A stretch of DNA of 39,297 nt from Pseudanabaena sp. SR411 (GCF_002251945.1 NZ_NDHW01000166.1:1-39297); one strand, 5' to 3'. Positions 31,490 through 38,876 are shown, counted from the first letter of the stretch. The notes: generated from the letters alone by a model not told the origin. Program-made: numbers and translations.

Positions 31490-32392
31490 TTAAATATAAA
31501 GAGCATAGCGATTGCGCCCCTGTTGTTTGGCTTTATAGAGAGCCTGATCGGTTTGAGAAACCAAAAAGCAAGGTTCTTGACTTTCTGAAGGAACTAGTGT
31601 GGAAATTCCTAAGCTAGTGGTAACAATATTACTGACATCAGAATTTGCATGGGGAGTAGACAGATCAACAATTGTCTGTTGAATCAACTTCGCAACTGCG
31701 ATCGCACCTTCAGTATTAGTATTGGGAAGAATAACTGCAAATTCTTCACCACCATAACGGGCAATCAAATCTGTTGGTCTTTGCAAGGTCTGTTTTACAG
31801 TCTGTGCTAGCGTAGTCAAACAATGATCTCCTGCGGGATGTCCGTATAGATCGTTGTAGCTTTTGAAATAATCAATATCCAACATGATTAAAGACAATGG
31901 CTGCTGCTCCCGTAGCGATCGTTGCCACTCACAACGAAGTACCTGATCAAAGCAACGACGATTGCCAACTTGAGTCAAAGCATCAACAAGAACCAGATAT
32001 TCCAATTCCTGATTTGTCTTAATTAATTCTGATTCTGACTGTCTGAGATCCTGCTCAATCTGTATATGTTCAGTAATCTTCAGTTCTAACTCAGCAACTT
32101 CTTTGACATGTAGTTCTAGTTGCTTATGACATTCATCCAAACGCTCTGGTTTGCCTTCAAAGACCGCACATTCATCTTCAGCCTTGTCAAATGACGGCTC
32201 AGCCTGAGACTTAGAAATAGAGGTATATCCTTTTCCTGCTTGTCGCAATTTGATATTTTCTAGAATGCTTGATTCACCTCGAAAAGCTTGAATTGTCGGC
32301 ATTGTTTCATTTTTAGAGAATCGGCTCATGTCATTTTTATAGGCGCGTGGCAACATAGATAATGGCTCAGAATTGTATTCTAGGTTATACAT
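31490..32392 (-). CDS. Diguanylate cyclase (GGDEF) with coiled-coil N-terminus
   Basis: 300 residues. Residues ~85-135 form a coiled coil (ECHKQLELHVKEVAELELKI ... QDLRQSESELIKTNQELEYL) leading into the GGDEF domain (DALTQVGNRRCFDQVL start). The active-site loop is GGEEF near residues 214-218, and an intact inhibitory I-site R-P-T-D lies five residues before it, so the enzyme is probably active and feedback-controlled by c-di-GMP. There are no transmembrane or named sensory domains; dimerisation through the coiled coil would gate activity. Cytoplasmic. A single-gene unit. Confidence 0.88.
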   Translation of the reverse strand: MYNLEYNSEPLSMLPRAYKNDMSRFSKNETMPTIQAFRGESSILENIKLRQAGKGYTSISKSQAEPSFDKAEDECAVFEGKPERLDECHKQLELHVKEVAELELKITEHIQIEQDLRQSESELIKTNQELEYLVLVDALTQVGNRRCFDQVLRCEWQRSLREQQPLSLIMLDIDYFKSYNDLYGHPAGDHCLTTLAQTVKQTLQRPTDLIARYGGEEFAVILPNTNTEGAIAVAKLIQQTIVDLSTPHANSDVSNIVTTSLGISTLVPSESQEPCFLVSQTDQALYKAKQQGRNRYALYI

Positions 32393-32462
32393 AGATATCT
32401 ACATAATATTTGATTAGAGTTCATTCTACGAGAATGTATCCTGAGAAAGTCATTGCACAGTG

Positions 32463-32616
32463 CAAGTTAAGCCCTTAATATACTTGACGCACTAAATCTC
32501 TAAACCCCCCTCTAACTCCCCCTTGGGAAGGGGGAGAACTTAGACTTCCCCCCCTTCCCAAGGGGGGACTGAGGGGGGGGAAAATTCAAGTATATTAATG
32601 CCCAAGTTAAGCCCTT
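32463..32616. repeat. C/G-rich cyanobacterial repeat flanked by 14-bp direct repeats
   Basis: CAAGTTAAGCCCTT occurs at 32463-32476 and again at 32603-32616. Just inside are inverted copies TTAATATACTTG (32476-32487) and CAAGTATATTAA (32587-32598). The interior has CCCCCC/GGGGG tracts (CCCCCTTGGGAAGGGGG, CCCCTTCCCAAGGGG) typical of the common 'aacccccctctaactcccc' repeat of cyanobacteria. The structure looks like an insertion with duplicated target. Confidence 0.6.
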
Positions 32617-32635
32617 GCCAAGGGTTTAATCATCG

Positions 32636-32818
32636 CTACTGTGTCAGTCCCATAAAATTTACGTGGCGCGTATGTATAGCATGAGCATCGCCATTCACAC
32701 AAAATGTTGAAGCTGATAATCCTAAGAAAGCACCCCAATGGACGCGATCGTTGAATTCTCCAATATTAATAACTTCCCGCTCTACAGAAGTCTCCCAAGG
32801 TCGGTCAGAATAAATCAT
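32636..32818 (-). CDS. Small hypothetical protein
   Basis: 60 residues, not recognised (MIYSDRPWETSVEREVINIG at the start, HAIHTRHVNFMGLTQ at the end). AGGAG lies 8-9 bp before the ATG at 32818, a better ribosome-binding site than most neighbours have, which argues for real translation. Two His-x-x-His-like spacings near the end (HAIHTRH) could bind metal; this is speculation. It lies between the cyclase and hemerythrin genes. Confidence 0.5.
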   Translation of the reverse strand: MIYSDRPWETSVEREVINIGEFNDRVHWGAFLGLSASTFCVNGDAHAIHTRHVNFMGLTQ

Positions 32819-32856
32819 GATTTTCGCTCCTAATGATAGTAAGAAGAGATTTTCTT

Positions 32857-32905
32857 AGATCTAGAAGGATGATAAGCGCAAAGCGCTTATCATCCTTCTA
32901 GATCT
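32857..32905. terminator. Perfect 23-bp hairpin, AAA loop, after the hemerythrin gene
   Basis: Arms 32857-32879 and 32883-32905 are exactly complementary with loop AAA (tip AAGCGC-AAA-GCGCTT). It starts 11 bp beyond the minus-strand stop of the hemerythrin gene. Confidence 0.85.
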
Positions 32906-32916
32906 TAAAAGCTAAT

Positions 32917-33954
32917 CTAGCGAGAAGCAGATACTAAGCGCTGATCTTGAATCTTGCTCTTGGCAGTCTTAAAGTCGGTCGCGAGTTGTTTCTGTTGTTC
33001 ATCGCCAAAACTACCATTAATGCGAGGGAACATTTCATCTTCCTCTTCTTTGATATGGGCAGTTACATCTGCTGCCAAAAGCTCTACCGCAGCCTTAAAA
33101 GCCACCGTATCTTCACAGTTCATGGTTTTAATCTGTTCCAGAGTTTGCTTCATTTTGGCTTGCTCGTCATACAGACTCTGAATATCGTTGTAGTAAGGAC
33201 GCACAATCGGATAGATGACCTCCTCCTCGGCAGCAGCATGAGCGCTCAAGTCTTGATAGACCTGCCCAAAATACTCCTCTAGCTTTTCAGGATTATCAGT
33301 AGTTTTAATCTGAGAAAGCAGAGCAAAGACCTTAGTATGATCAAGGCGAATCAGATCGCAGATCGTGATCTCATGGTCGTTACGACTGATGATGCTGCCA
33401 GCAATACCACTTAAGGCCGCGATCGTGTCCTGTACCCTTGACCACAGTCCACTGTCCGAAGGCTTGCCTGTGAGTTCCATCGTACTTAGAGATTCCATGA
33501 TCCCTTTGAGTTGCTCCTCATGTCCACGATTTTCAAAGTTGACGGCATTGAGAGGGGCGATCGCCACAGCAATATCGGCTCCTACCACTTGACCAGCCTT
33601 GTGAACGAGAACTCCTGCCATAGCTTGAGTGTGTTTGAGAAGTTCATGCTTAGCAACCTTATCAAACAAGGAGAGATCTGAGTCTTGCATCATTTTACTG
33701 ACTTCTTCAAACTCTTCATGCATTGTCGATTTTGGTTCAGCTTTAATCCCATACTGCACAATTACAGTATCGATAATGCCCAAGTTCTTCTGATCATCTC
33801 GAAGAAAGCCTTCTAAGCGATTGGTGATCTCTCGATCTGGACAAGCAGCAATTAAACTCTTTTCATTGGCAATCAGCAAGTTTTGAGTTGCCTTCATGTC
33901 TGCCAATTTGACTGCGATCGCAGTCCGTTTGTTATCTTCAAGTGTTACTGACAT
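32917..33954 (-). CDS. Hemerythrin/HHE-domain protein with helical N-terminal domain
   Basis: 345 residues from ATG 33954, which has AGGAG 9 bp upstream; an ATG at 33990 would add 12 residues and include that site. The C-terminal ~150 residues carry the HHE pattern: LIRLDHTKVFALLSQI, LSAHAAAEEEVIYPIV, and VTAHIKEEEDEMFPRI, with His and Glu ligands for a di-iron site. The N-terminal half is helical with similar H/E spacing (HELLKHTQAM) and may be a degenerate ferritin-like or HHE repeat. HHE proteins bind O2 or NO or sense oxidative stress. Located in the stress island as a single-gene unit. Confidence 0.82.
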   Translation of the reverse strand: MSVTLEDNKRTAIAVKLADMKATQNLLIANEKSLIAACPDREITNRLEGFLRDDQKNLGIIDTVIVQYGIKAEPKSTMHEEFEEVSKMMQDSDLSLFDKVAKHELLKHTQAMAGVLVHKAGQVVGADIAVAIAPLNAVNFENRGHEEQLKGIMESLSTMELTGKPSDSGLWSRVQDTIAALSGIAGSIISRNDHEITICDLIRLDHTKVFALLSQIKTTDNPEKLEEYFGQVYQDLSAHAAAEEEVIYPIVRPYYNDIQSLYDEQAKMKQTLEQIKTMNCEDTVAFKAAVELLAADVTAHIKEEEDEMFPRINGSFGDEQQKQLATDFKTAKSKIQDQRLVSASR

Positions 33955-34085
33955 TGACAATTGCTCCTGATGTGTAGCTTTAAGAGACAATTACTTCTCT
34001 ATAGTAAAAATCATGACACTGGTATGTCCAACTACCTGAGTGACATGATGAACTTGCTTTACTACGAAACAAAGTGTAATAGAAC

Positions 34086-34142
34086 ATAAAACCAAAAAGA
34101 GAGTTGCAGCGCTTCGCGCTGCAACTCTCTTTTTGGTTTTAT
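34086..34142. terminator. Perfect 27-bp hairpin, TTC loop, after the glycine-zipper gene
   Basis: Arms 34086-34112 and 34116-34142 are exactly complementary with loop TTC (tip GCAGCGC-TTC-GCGCTGC). The outer stem AAAACCAAAA/TTTTGGTTTT and the left flank TAGAACAT are shared with the element near 36041-36100, whereas the middle of the stem differs. It begins 8 bp past the minus-strand stop at 34150. Confidence 0.88.
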
Positions 34143-34149
34143 AACTAGT

Positions 34150-34662
34150 TTAACGTCGAATTGCGGTAGAAGCGCGATCCCATGCATCTTTTACTGCGTG
34201 TTTAGCTTGTTCCCAAGGTAAACTTCCAGTTTGATTGGCTTGATAATCACGCTGCAAGTCTGTTTCAACTTCGCTGTAAGTCCGACCACTATGACCATAG
34301 CGATCGTACCCTTCATAGCCAGTACGATAGGCTGGTTGATAGTCTTCGTAGGTTTTGTCTGAATTAACATAGGTGCTAGAAGTATAAGTCTCCTGCCAAT
34401 TAGTGTCTTCAAAGGTAGGATTAACTTGCTCAGCTACATCCTTACCAGCTAAACCACCAACGACTGAGCCGATGACAGCCCCAACTACAGCCCCAACTGG
34501 CCCACCAACTGCACCACCGATGACTGTGGCTACAGTGCCAGCACCAGCGGCTCCCACACCTGTTCCCAAGGGATGCGCTCCCACTTCTCCAGAAAGTGGA
34601 TCGAGATTCGCATCAGATTGGTCTTCAGGATTTACGTTTCTGTTGACAGTTCTATTAGTCAT
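34150..34662 (-). CDS. Glycine-zipper stress protein
   Basis: 170 residues. A central Gly/Ala/Val stretch (GTGVGAAGAGTVATVIGGAV ... GAVVGAVIGSVVGGLAGKDV, about 33-75) has the G-x-x-x-G spacing of glycine-zipper membrane segments. The C-terminal half is rich in Tyr, Asp and Arg (SDKTYEDYQPAYRTGYEGYD) and hydrophilic. There is no cleavable signal peptide, so membrane association through the zipper is likely. Similar proteins in cyanobacteria and other bacteria are linked to stress and desiccation (family knowledge). Single-gene unit with its own hairpin terminator. Confidence 0.75.
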   Translation of the reverse strand: MTNRTVNRNVNPEDQSDANLDPLSGEVGAHPLGTGVGAAGAGTVATVIGGAVGGPVGAVVGAVIGSVVGGLAGKDVAEQVNPTFEDTNWQETYTSSTYVNSDKTYEDYQPAYRTGYEGYDRYGHSGRTYSEVETDLQRDYQANQTGSLPWEQAKHAVKDAWDRASTAIRR

Positions 34663-34767
34663 TTTTTCTTGTCCTTAATGTAATGATTTTGAAGCAATGA
34701 AGTACCTTGCTCTGCACGACGCTTCATTGCTTTTTGTTGGAAGATTTCTGTAATTCTGCAATAGCTT

Positions 34768-35013
34768 CTAAGAAGCTTTGACCAAGCGGATTCCATATAG
34801 TAAAACCACTGCGCCAATGGTTGCCACGATCAAGCTACCGACCAAGCCGCCACCCGTAGAGACACCGAAGGTGTTAAATAGGAAACCGCCTAACAATGCG
34901 CCGACAATACCAACAATAATATCGCCCAGCACACCGAAGCCACCACCTCGAACAATCTGTCCAGCTAAGGCTCCGGCCACTAGTCCGATCAAAATAAACC
35001 AAATAAATTCCAT
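34768..35013 (-). CDS. GlsB/YeaQ/YmgE-family membrane stress protein
   Basis: 81 residues from ATG 35013, preceded by AAAAGGAGAAAATCTG (a strong ribosome-binding site); a frame extended to 35142 would run through a terminator-like hairpin and is rejected. Three transmembrane segments: MEFIWFILIGLVAGALAGQI, FGVLGDIIVGIVGALLGGFL and GSLIVATIGAVVLLYGIRLV, with the Gly-rich G-G-G-F-G-V/D pattern of transglycosylase-associated (YeaQ/GlsB) proteins. Members are induced by general or cell-envelope stress. Inner-membrane protein. Confidence 0.88.
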   Translation of the reverse strand: MEFIWFILIGLVAGALAGQIVRGGGFGVLGDIIVGIVGALLGGFLFNTFGVSTGGGLVGSLIVATIGAVVLLYGIRLVKAS

Positions 35014-35086
35014 CAGATTTTCTCCTTTTGTCCATTTCAAGTATTTGTGAATGAAGAGGATTGGTAGAGACTCACACAACCTATCC

Positions 35087-35138
35087 TTGTTTTTTATTTT
35101 GGGAATGAATGTATACGCATTCCCAAAATAAAAAACAA
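35087..35138. terminator. Perfect 21-bp hairpin, 10-nt loop, between LEA-like and GlsB genes
   Basis: TTGTTTTTTATTTTGGGAAT plus G (35087-35107) pairs exactly with 35118-35138. T- and A-runs lie in the stem. It is 78 bp downstream of the minus-strand stop at 35216. The loop contains GTATAC, but without the ATAC-W-GTAT spacing of the urate operators. Confidence 0.75.
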
Positions 35139-35215
35139 CCACAGTAAAGGTTTTAGGGTTTTAATTTGCGATAGATAAATTAGCGATCGCAAATTAAAAC
35201 CTACAATTACTGAAT

Positions 35216-35788
35216 CTATTGACCTAAGAAGTTTTTGACAGAATCAATAACTCCTTCAACCTTGTTCTCGGCTTTGTCAGGAAGATCTTTGGTGTTTTCC
35301 TTAACTTCATCAGCGCGATCGCCTGCCATTTGCTTAGTCTTCTCTACACCTTCACCAATTTTGCCTTTGGCATCCTTTGCCATATCCTTAGCTTTATCAA
35401 GATTGTCCTTAGTACCTTCCTTGACATTTTTGGCTAATTCTTTGGTGCGGTTTCCAGCTTCCTTGGCGAAGTCCTTAGAGGTATCAGCAAGTTTGTCAAT
35501 CACCTTGTCAGTTCTGCCATCGCGGAGATCGCGACCGATTTCCTTAGTGATACCTGCGGCTTTGTCGATCGCCATGTCTGTCTTCACGCCTTGGGTCATT
35601 TTGTCAACTTGACTGCCAAAGCTTGCTAACGGAGAAGCGATCGCACCAGAGCTAAAGAAGGTCACTTGCAACATCATAACTAGCGCGAAACCAAAAGCGA
35701 AAAGAAGTCCTTTCTTGACACCATTTAGTAACGCAGTCACTGGAGTATTAAATGTATTAGCATTACCATTGTCTAAGATATGAGTCAT
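35216..35788 (-). CDS. Membrane-anchored LEA-like amphipathic helix protein
   Basis: 190 residues from ATG 35788, with TTAGGTGA upstream as ribosome-binding site (a GTG at 35797 would overlap it). One hydrophobic segment (GLLFAFGFALVMMLQVTFFS, about 26-45) is a signal anchor or signal peptide (followed by GAIASP). The rest is a long amphipathic helix of Lys/Asp/Ala 11-mers such as AKNVKEGTKDNLDKAKDMAK, similar to group 3 LEA or apolipoprotein-like proteins, which protect membranes under desiccation or stress. Location on the outer face of the membrane is likely. Confidence 0.75.
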   Translation of the reverse strand: MTHILDNGNANTFNTPVTALLNGVKKGLLFAFGFALVMMLQVTFFSSGAIASPLASFGSQVDKMTQGVKTDMAIDKAAGITKEIGRDLRDGRTDKVIDKLADTSKDFAKEAGNRTKELAKNVKEGTKDNLDKAKDMAKDAKGKIGEGVEKTKQMAGDRADEVKENTKDLPDKAENKVEGVIDSVKNFLGQ

Positions 35789-35797
35789 TTGTTTCAC

Positions 35798-36563
35798 CTA
35801 AGATTTTGTGTGTAGTTCACGAATCAATATTCAACTTAACAGTCGATTGTTTGATCTCATGTTTAAGCAATGTATGAATTGAGTGAATTGACCTAGAAAC
35901 AAATAAATCTTTACTATAAAATCTCCAAATTCTTAAAAATTGACCGATCCAAAACTTGTGCTGTCTGTTCATTAAACGATACAAGTTTTATGTCCTGAGA
36001 CACTTGGCAATAGCTATATAGTAATGTAAGTTTTGTTTAGAACATAAAACCAAAAGGATGAGTAGCGGCGCTTCACGCCGCTACTCATCCTTTTGGTTTT
36101 GATTTGTCCTAGCTATCTCTTGCGTTGCTATATAAAGGTATTTATTGTAACAATTTAAATACTTTTAACCCATTTCATACAATTCATTCAGTTTTTTATA
36201 TTTGCCTATACATGATTTATGACATTCAAGTGCGAAGCTAGTTTTAGTGAGTAAATTACTGATTGATAGTCTATTCATTTATAGAATCAATTTTGAATAA
36301 GTAGCTAGGCATAATTAAATATAAAACCCAAAATAAAACCAAAGTGTCTATGGCATACGTGCATCGTTTGCCATAGGTTTTGACTCTAGTTTTTAATCGT
36401 GTCCAGCTAATTAATTTAAGTGTCTGAGCATAATTAAAAATCGCTCCAAAATCTGCACTGCCCTTTGTAGGTATAGGTTTTGTAGTTTTATATTTGATTA
36501 ATCTTACTTATTCAGTAAAACTTGCATCTACATAAATTACACAAAATAATTGAGTGTCAAATT
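35798..36563. other. Gene-free stretch upstream of the Mn catalase gene
   Basis: About 770 bp, AT-rich. It holds the MITE-like element at 36015-36134 and a second imperfect hairpin: CTATGGCA (36348-36355) pairs with TGCCATAG (36369-36376) with AAAACC at 36335-36340 facing GGTTTT at 36376-36381. The promoters of the LEA-like and catalase genes must lie here. I see no other element and no supportable gene. Confidence 0.6.
36015..36134. mobile_element. MITE-like palindromic element with TATATAG ends and a 25-bp stem
   Basis: Imperfect ends TATATAGTAATG (36015-36026) and CGTTGCTATATA (36123-36134) enclose a hairpin: 36046-36070 pairs exactly with 36076-36100 (25 bp; tip GCGGCG-CTTCA-CGCCGC). It shares outer-stem sequence with the hairpin at 34086-34142 and ends with the element at 27993-28088. 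Confidence 0.75.
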
Positions 36564-37271
36564 ATGTTTTTCCACAAGAAAGATCCCATTCATACTGTAC
36601 AAGTTGATAAGGCTGATCCTCGTTTTGCTCAACTCTTACTAGAACAATTTGGTGGAGCAACAGGAGAGCTTTCCGCAGCTTTACAATATTGGGTACAGTC
36701 ATTTCATATTGAGCTTCCAGGCATCAAAGATATGTTGCAAGACATCGCTATTGAAGAGTTTGGACATTTAGAAATGGTAGGCAAGCTGATTGAAATCCAT
36801 ACTAAAGATGTTGATCAAACTGAAGCCTACAAAAGTACTCTGTTTGCTGTAAAAGGCATGGGACCACACTTTCTTGATAGTCAAGGTAGTGCTTGGTCAG
36901 CTAACTACCTCAATGAAGGTGGTGATGTAGTGCGTGACCTCAGAGCCAACATTGCCGCAGAGGCTGGCGCTCGTCAAACCTATGAAGCTTTGATTAAACT
37001 CGCAACAGATGATGGCACTTTAAAAACATTACATCACCTGCTGACTAGAGAGATTTCTCATACGCAGATGTTCATGAAAGCTTTGGATTCTCTCGACAAG
37101 TTAACTGATCCTTTCTTCGGGAATATTCAACCTGACGAAACCGTGAAGCTTTACTACAACCTATCCACTGACGGTAGCGGTAAAGACGAAAGGGGATCTT
37201 GGAATTCAGAGCCAGACTTTGAGTACATTGCAGACCCACTCAATCATTCATCTAAACCAGCTTCTAAATAA
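36564..37271 (+). CDS. Manganese catalase
   Basis: 235 residues from ATG 36564 (an ATG at 36522 adds 14 residues unlike the family). The dimanganese ligands fall in place: E35 (ATGELSAALQYW), E65 and H68 (IEEFGHLEMV), E133 (AAEAGARQTYE) and H166 (REISHTQMF), the same spacing as in Lactobacillus plantarum Mn catalase (E35, E66, H69, E148, H181) apart from a shorter central part. It disproportionates H2O2 in the cytoplasm. The following gene is 35 bp downstream on the same strand, so they may be co-transcribed in an oxidative-stress unit. Confidence 0.92.
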   Translation: MFFHKKDPIHTVQVDKADPRFAQLLLEQFGGATGELSAALQYWVQSFHIELPGIKDMLQDIAIEEFGHLEMVGKLIEIHTKDVDQTEAYKSTLFAVKGMGPHFLDSQGSAWSANYLNEGGDVVRDLRANIAAEAGARQTYEALIKLATDDGTLKTLHHLLTREISHTQMFMKALDSLDKLTDPFFGNIQPDETVKLYYNLSTDGSGKDERGSWNSEPDFEYIADPLNHSSKPASK

Positions 37272-37306
37272 GCTAAACCATCAATTTATTAACGGAGTAG
37301 AAGATC

Positions 37307-37909
37307 ATGATCGGACAAACTAAGCGCGCTACAGGTACATTTTCGAGTCACAAAGAAGCTGAGTCAGCATTGGGTGAATTGAGAGATAGCGGATTCAATA
37401 TGGATCAAATCTCGATCATTGGCAATAATGTCAATCGCAGTTCGGATATGGCTGGCGCTCAACAGGGCGAACACCTCAATGATCTCAAAGATCGTGATCG
37501 TGATAACAAGGTCGGTGAAGGTGCTGCCACAGGTGCTGCCTCTGGTGGTGCAGTTGGAGGACTAACTGGCTTGCTTGTAGGTTTGGGACTTGTCGCCATT
37601 CCTGGCGTTGGTCCCGTGATGTTGGCTGGTGCTGCGGCTACAGCTTTGGCGACTACGCTAACTGGTGGTGCGATCGGCGCAGCCGCAGGTAGTCTCGTAG
37701 GCGGATTGGTTGGTTTAGGTATTCCCAAAGAGCGTGCCAAAGTCTATAGCGATCGCGTGGAGCAAGGAGATTACTTGGTGATGGTTGATGGTTCCGATCA
37801 AGATATTCGCCAAGCTGAAGCAATTTTCCAACGTTACGATATCCATGAATGGGGTATTTACAATTCTGATAATGCTTCTAATAGAACAGGCGAAGTCTCT
37901 TTGAGATAA
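37307..37909 (+). CDS. GspM-like stress protein with central glycine-rich membrane segment
   Basis: 200 residues. ATGTFSSHKEAESALGELRD then SGFNMDQISIIGNNV is the general-stress-protein 17M-like unit also seen in the two proteins at 26.8-27.9 kb. A Gly/Ala-rich hydrophobic region (about 65-140: GAVGGLTGLLVGLGLVAIPG ... GGAIGAAAGSLVGGLVGLGI) is inserted and probably membrane-associated. Then RAKVYSDRVEQGDYLVMVDG and IRQAEAIFQRYDIHEW complete the fold. Similar cyanobacterial proteins are annotated as low-temperature-induced or general stress protein. GGAG lies 11 bp before the ATG. It follows the Mn catalase gene by 35 bp. Confidence 0.8.
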   Translation: MIGQTKRATGTFSSHKEAESALGELRDSGFNMDQISIIGNNVNRSSDMAGAQQGEHLNDLKDRDRDNKVGEGAATGAASGGAVGGLTGLLVGLGLVAIPGVGPVMLAGAAATALATTLTGGAIGAAAGSLVGGLVGLGIPKERAKVYSDRVEQGDYLVMVDGSDQDIRQAEAIFQRYDIHEWGIYNSDNASNRTGEVSLR

Positions 37910-37917
37910 GTAATACC

Positions 37918-37972
37918 AAGTTAGGAAATGGCAATGCCATTTCCTAACTGATGCTACATCAGTTCCTAACTT
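37918..37972. repeat. Hairpin with alternative right arms after the stress gene
   Basis: AGTTAGGAAATGGC (37919-37932) pairs with GCCATTTCCTAACT (37936-37949), loop AAT. A second right arm TTCCTAACTT (37963-37972) can pair with AAGTTAGGAA (37918-37927) instead. Confidence 0.7.
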
Positions 37973-37980
37973 AAAAAAAT

Positions 37981-38029
37981 AGAGAAATTTTAAAAAAGCT
38001 TACTAAGCAAGCTTTTTTAAAATTTCTCT
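37981..38029. terminator. Perfect 21-bp A/T-rich hairpin
   Basis: Arms 37981-38001 and 38009-38029 are exactly complementary; A6/T6 tracts in the stem give U-runs on either strand. Together with the preceding hairpin it should end the catalase/stress transcript. Confidence 0.75.
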
Positions 38030-38037
38030 GGACTACA

Positions 38038-38134
38038 TACTCCCTTCCCACTAAAGAAATAGACATCAAAAACCAAGAATTAGCGTTGCGGCGCTTCGCG
38101 CCGCAACGTCTAATCCTTCGCTGGGAAGGGAGTA
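38038..38134. mobile_element. 93-bp MITE with 11-bp TIRs and TA duplications (IS630-type)
   Basis: TA (38038-39), then CTCCCTTCCCA (38040-38050) and at the other end TGGGAAGGGAG (38122-38132) followed by TA (38133-34): perfect 11-bp terminal inverted repeats with a TA on each side. The interior holds a perfect 11-bp hairpin CGTTGCGGCGC-TTC-GCGCCGCAACG (38084-38108). Ten bases of the terminus are identical to the end of the insertion sequence at 154-163. No coding capacity; presumably moved in trans by an IS630-like transposase. Confidence 0.8.
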
Positions 38135-38173
38135 ACACCTAAACAGACTGTAATAAATCAAGGAATTTCTATC

Positions 38174-38632
38174 ATGAATACAAAAATTGCTTCCTTGCTA
38201 CTAACTAATTTTCTCTTAGTTACAGTAGTAGCTTGCACCGATGCTCGAACTACCTCTGAAGCTCCTGCACCTAGCGCAACCTATAGCACTAGTAGCCCTA
38301 CTGCCTCACCGCAAAACACTCAAGCGGCTATGGATGATGCTCAAGATGAAACTCGCAAGAGACAATTGGAAGCTGATATTCGCGCCCGTGAGCAACGCAA
38401 TGACGCAATGGGTGACTCAACAGTCCGACCAGATAGCGATCTGGCTAGCGAAGTTCGGAGCAAATTGGAGGCTAATATACCCAAAGGGAATTTAACTGTA
38501 GAATCTAAGGATGCAAATGTCGTAGTTTCAGGAACCGTTCCTTTGCTAAATGATCTTACTAAAGTCAAAAGTCTGGCAATGGAAATCAAAGGTGTTAAGA
38601 CTGTCACTATTAAAGCAGTAGTTGCTAATTAG
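38174..38632 (+). CDS. BON-domain lipoprotein
   Basis: 152 residues. The N-terminus is a lipoprotein signal with lipobox VVAC (Cys21), then a Thr/Ser/Pro-rich linker. The C-terminal ~65 residues are one BON domain (SDLASEVRSKLEANIPKGNL, then VVVSGTVPLLNDLTKVKSLA and GVKTVTIKAVV), which binds phospholipid surfaces and is found in OsmY-like osmotic-stress proteins. Anchored to the inner or outer membrane facing the periplasm. Single-gene unit between the MITE and a terminator hairpin. Confidence 0.85.
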   Translation: MNTKIASLLLTNFLLVTVVACTDARTTSEAPAPSATYSTSSPTASPQNTQAAMDDAQDETRKRQLEADIRAREQRNDAMGDSTVRPDSDLASEVRSKLEANIPKGNLTVESKDANVVVSGTVPLLNDLTKVKSLAMEIKGVKTVTIKAVVAN

Positions 38633-38637
38633 CTCCT

Positions 38638-38686
38638 AAACCCCAAAGGGAATAGGGGTGCTTTGCACCTCTTCCCTTTGGGGTTT
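38638..38686. terminator. Hairpin terminator after the BON lipoprotein gene
   Basis: AAACCCCAAAGGGAA (38638-38652) pairs exactly with TTCCCTTTGGGGTTT (38672-38686); the inside GGTGC-TTT-GCACC extends it. It starts 5 bp after the stop codon. Confidence 0.8.
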
Positions 38687-38876
38687 GATGTTCTAAGAGC
38701 GTATTTACTTAAGATGGACACATTGCGCCACATCTTATCTTTTTAGTTAACATTTAAGCGTTAATCATGCAAAGTAAACGTTCTGCATCATTCTGCAACA
38801 TGAACTCCATCATCGGTATGTGACTCTATGAGAAGTCACAAGACTAAACAGATTGATAAATTATCAGAGAGTAACT

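Noticed and set aside
35087-35138. GTATAC in this hairpin loop as another urate operator
   Set aside because: It lacks the ATAC-W-GTAT core and lies between stress genes; the match is just six bases.
35014-35142. N-terminal extension of the GlsB-like protein
   Set aside because: It reads through a 21-bp hairpin; ATG 35013 has a strong ribosome-binding site and fits the family length.
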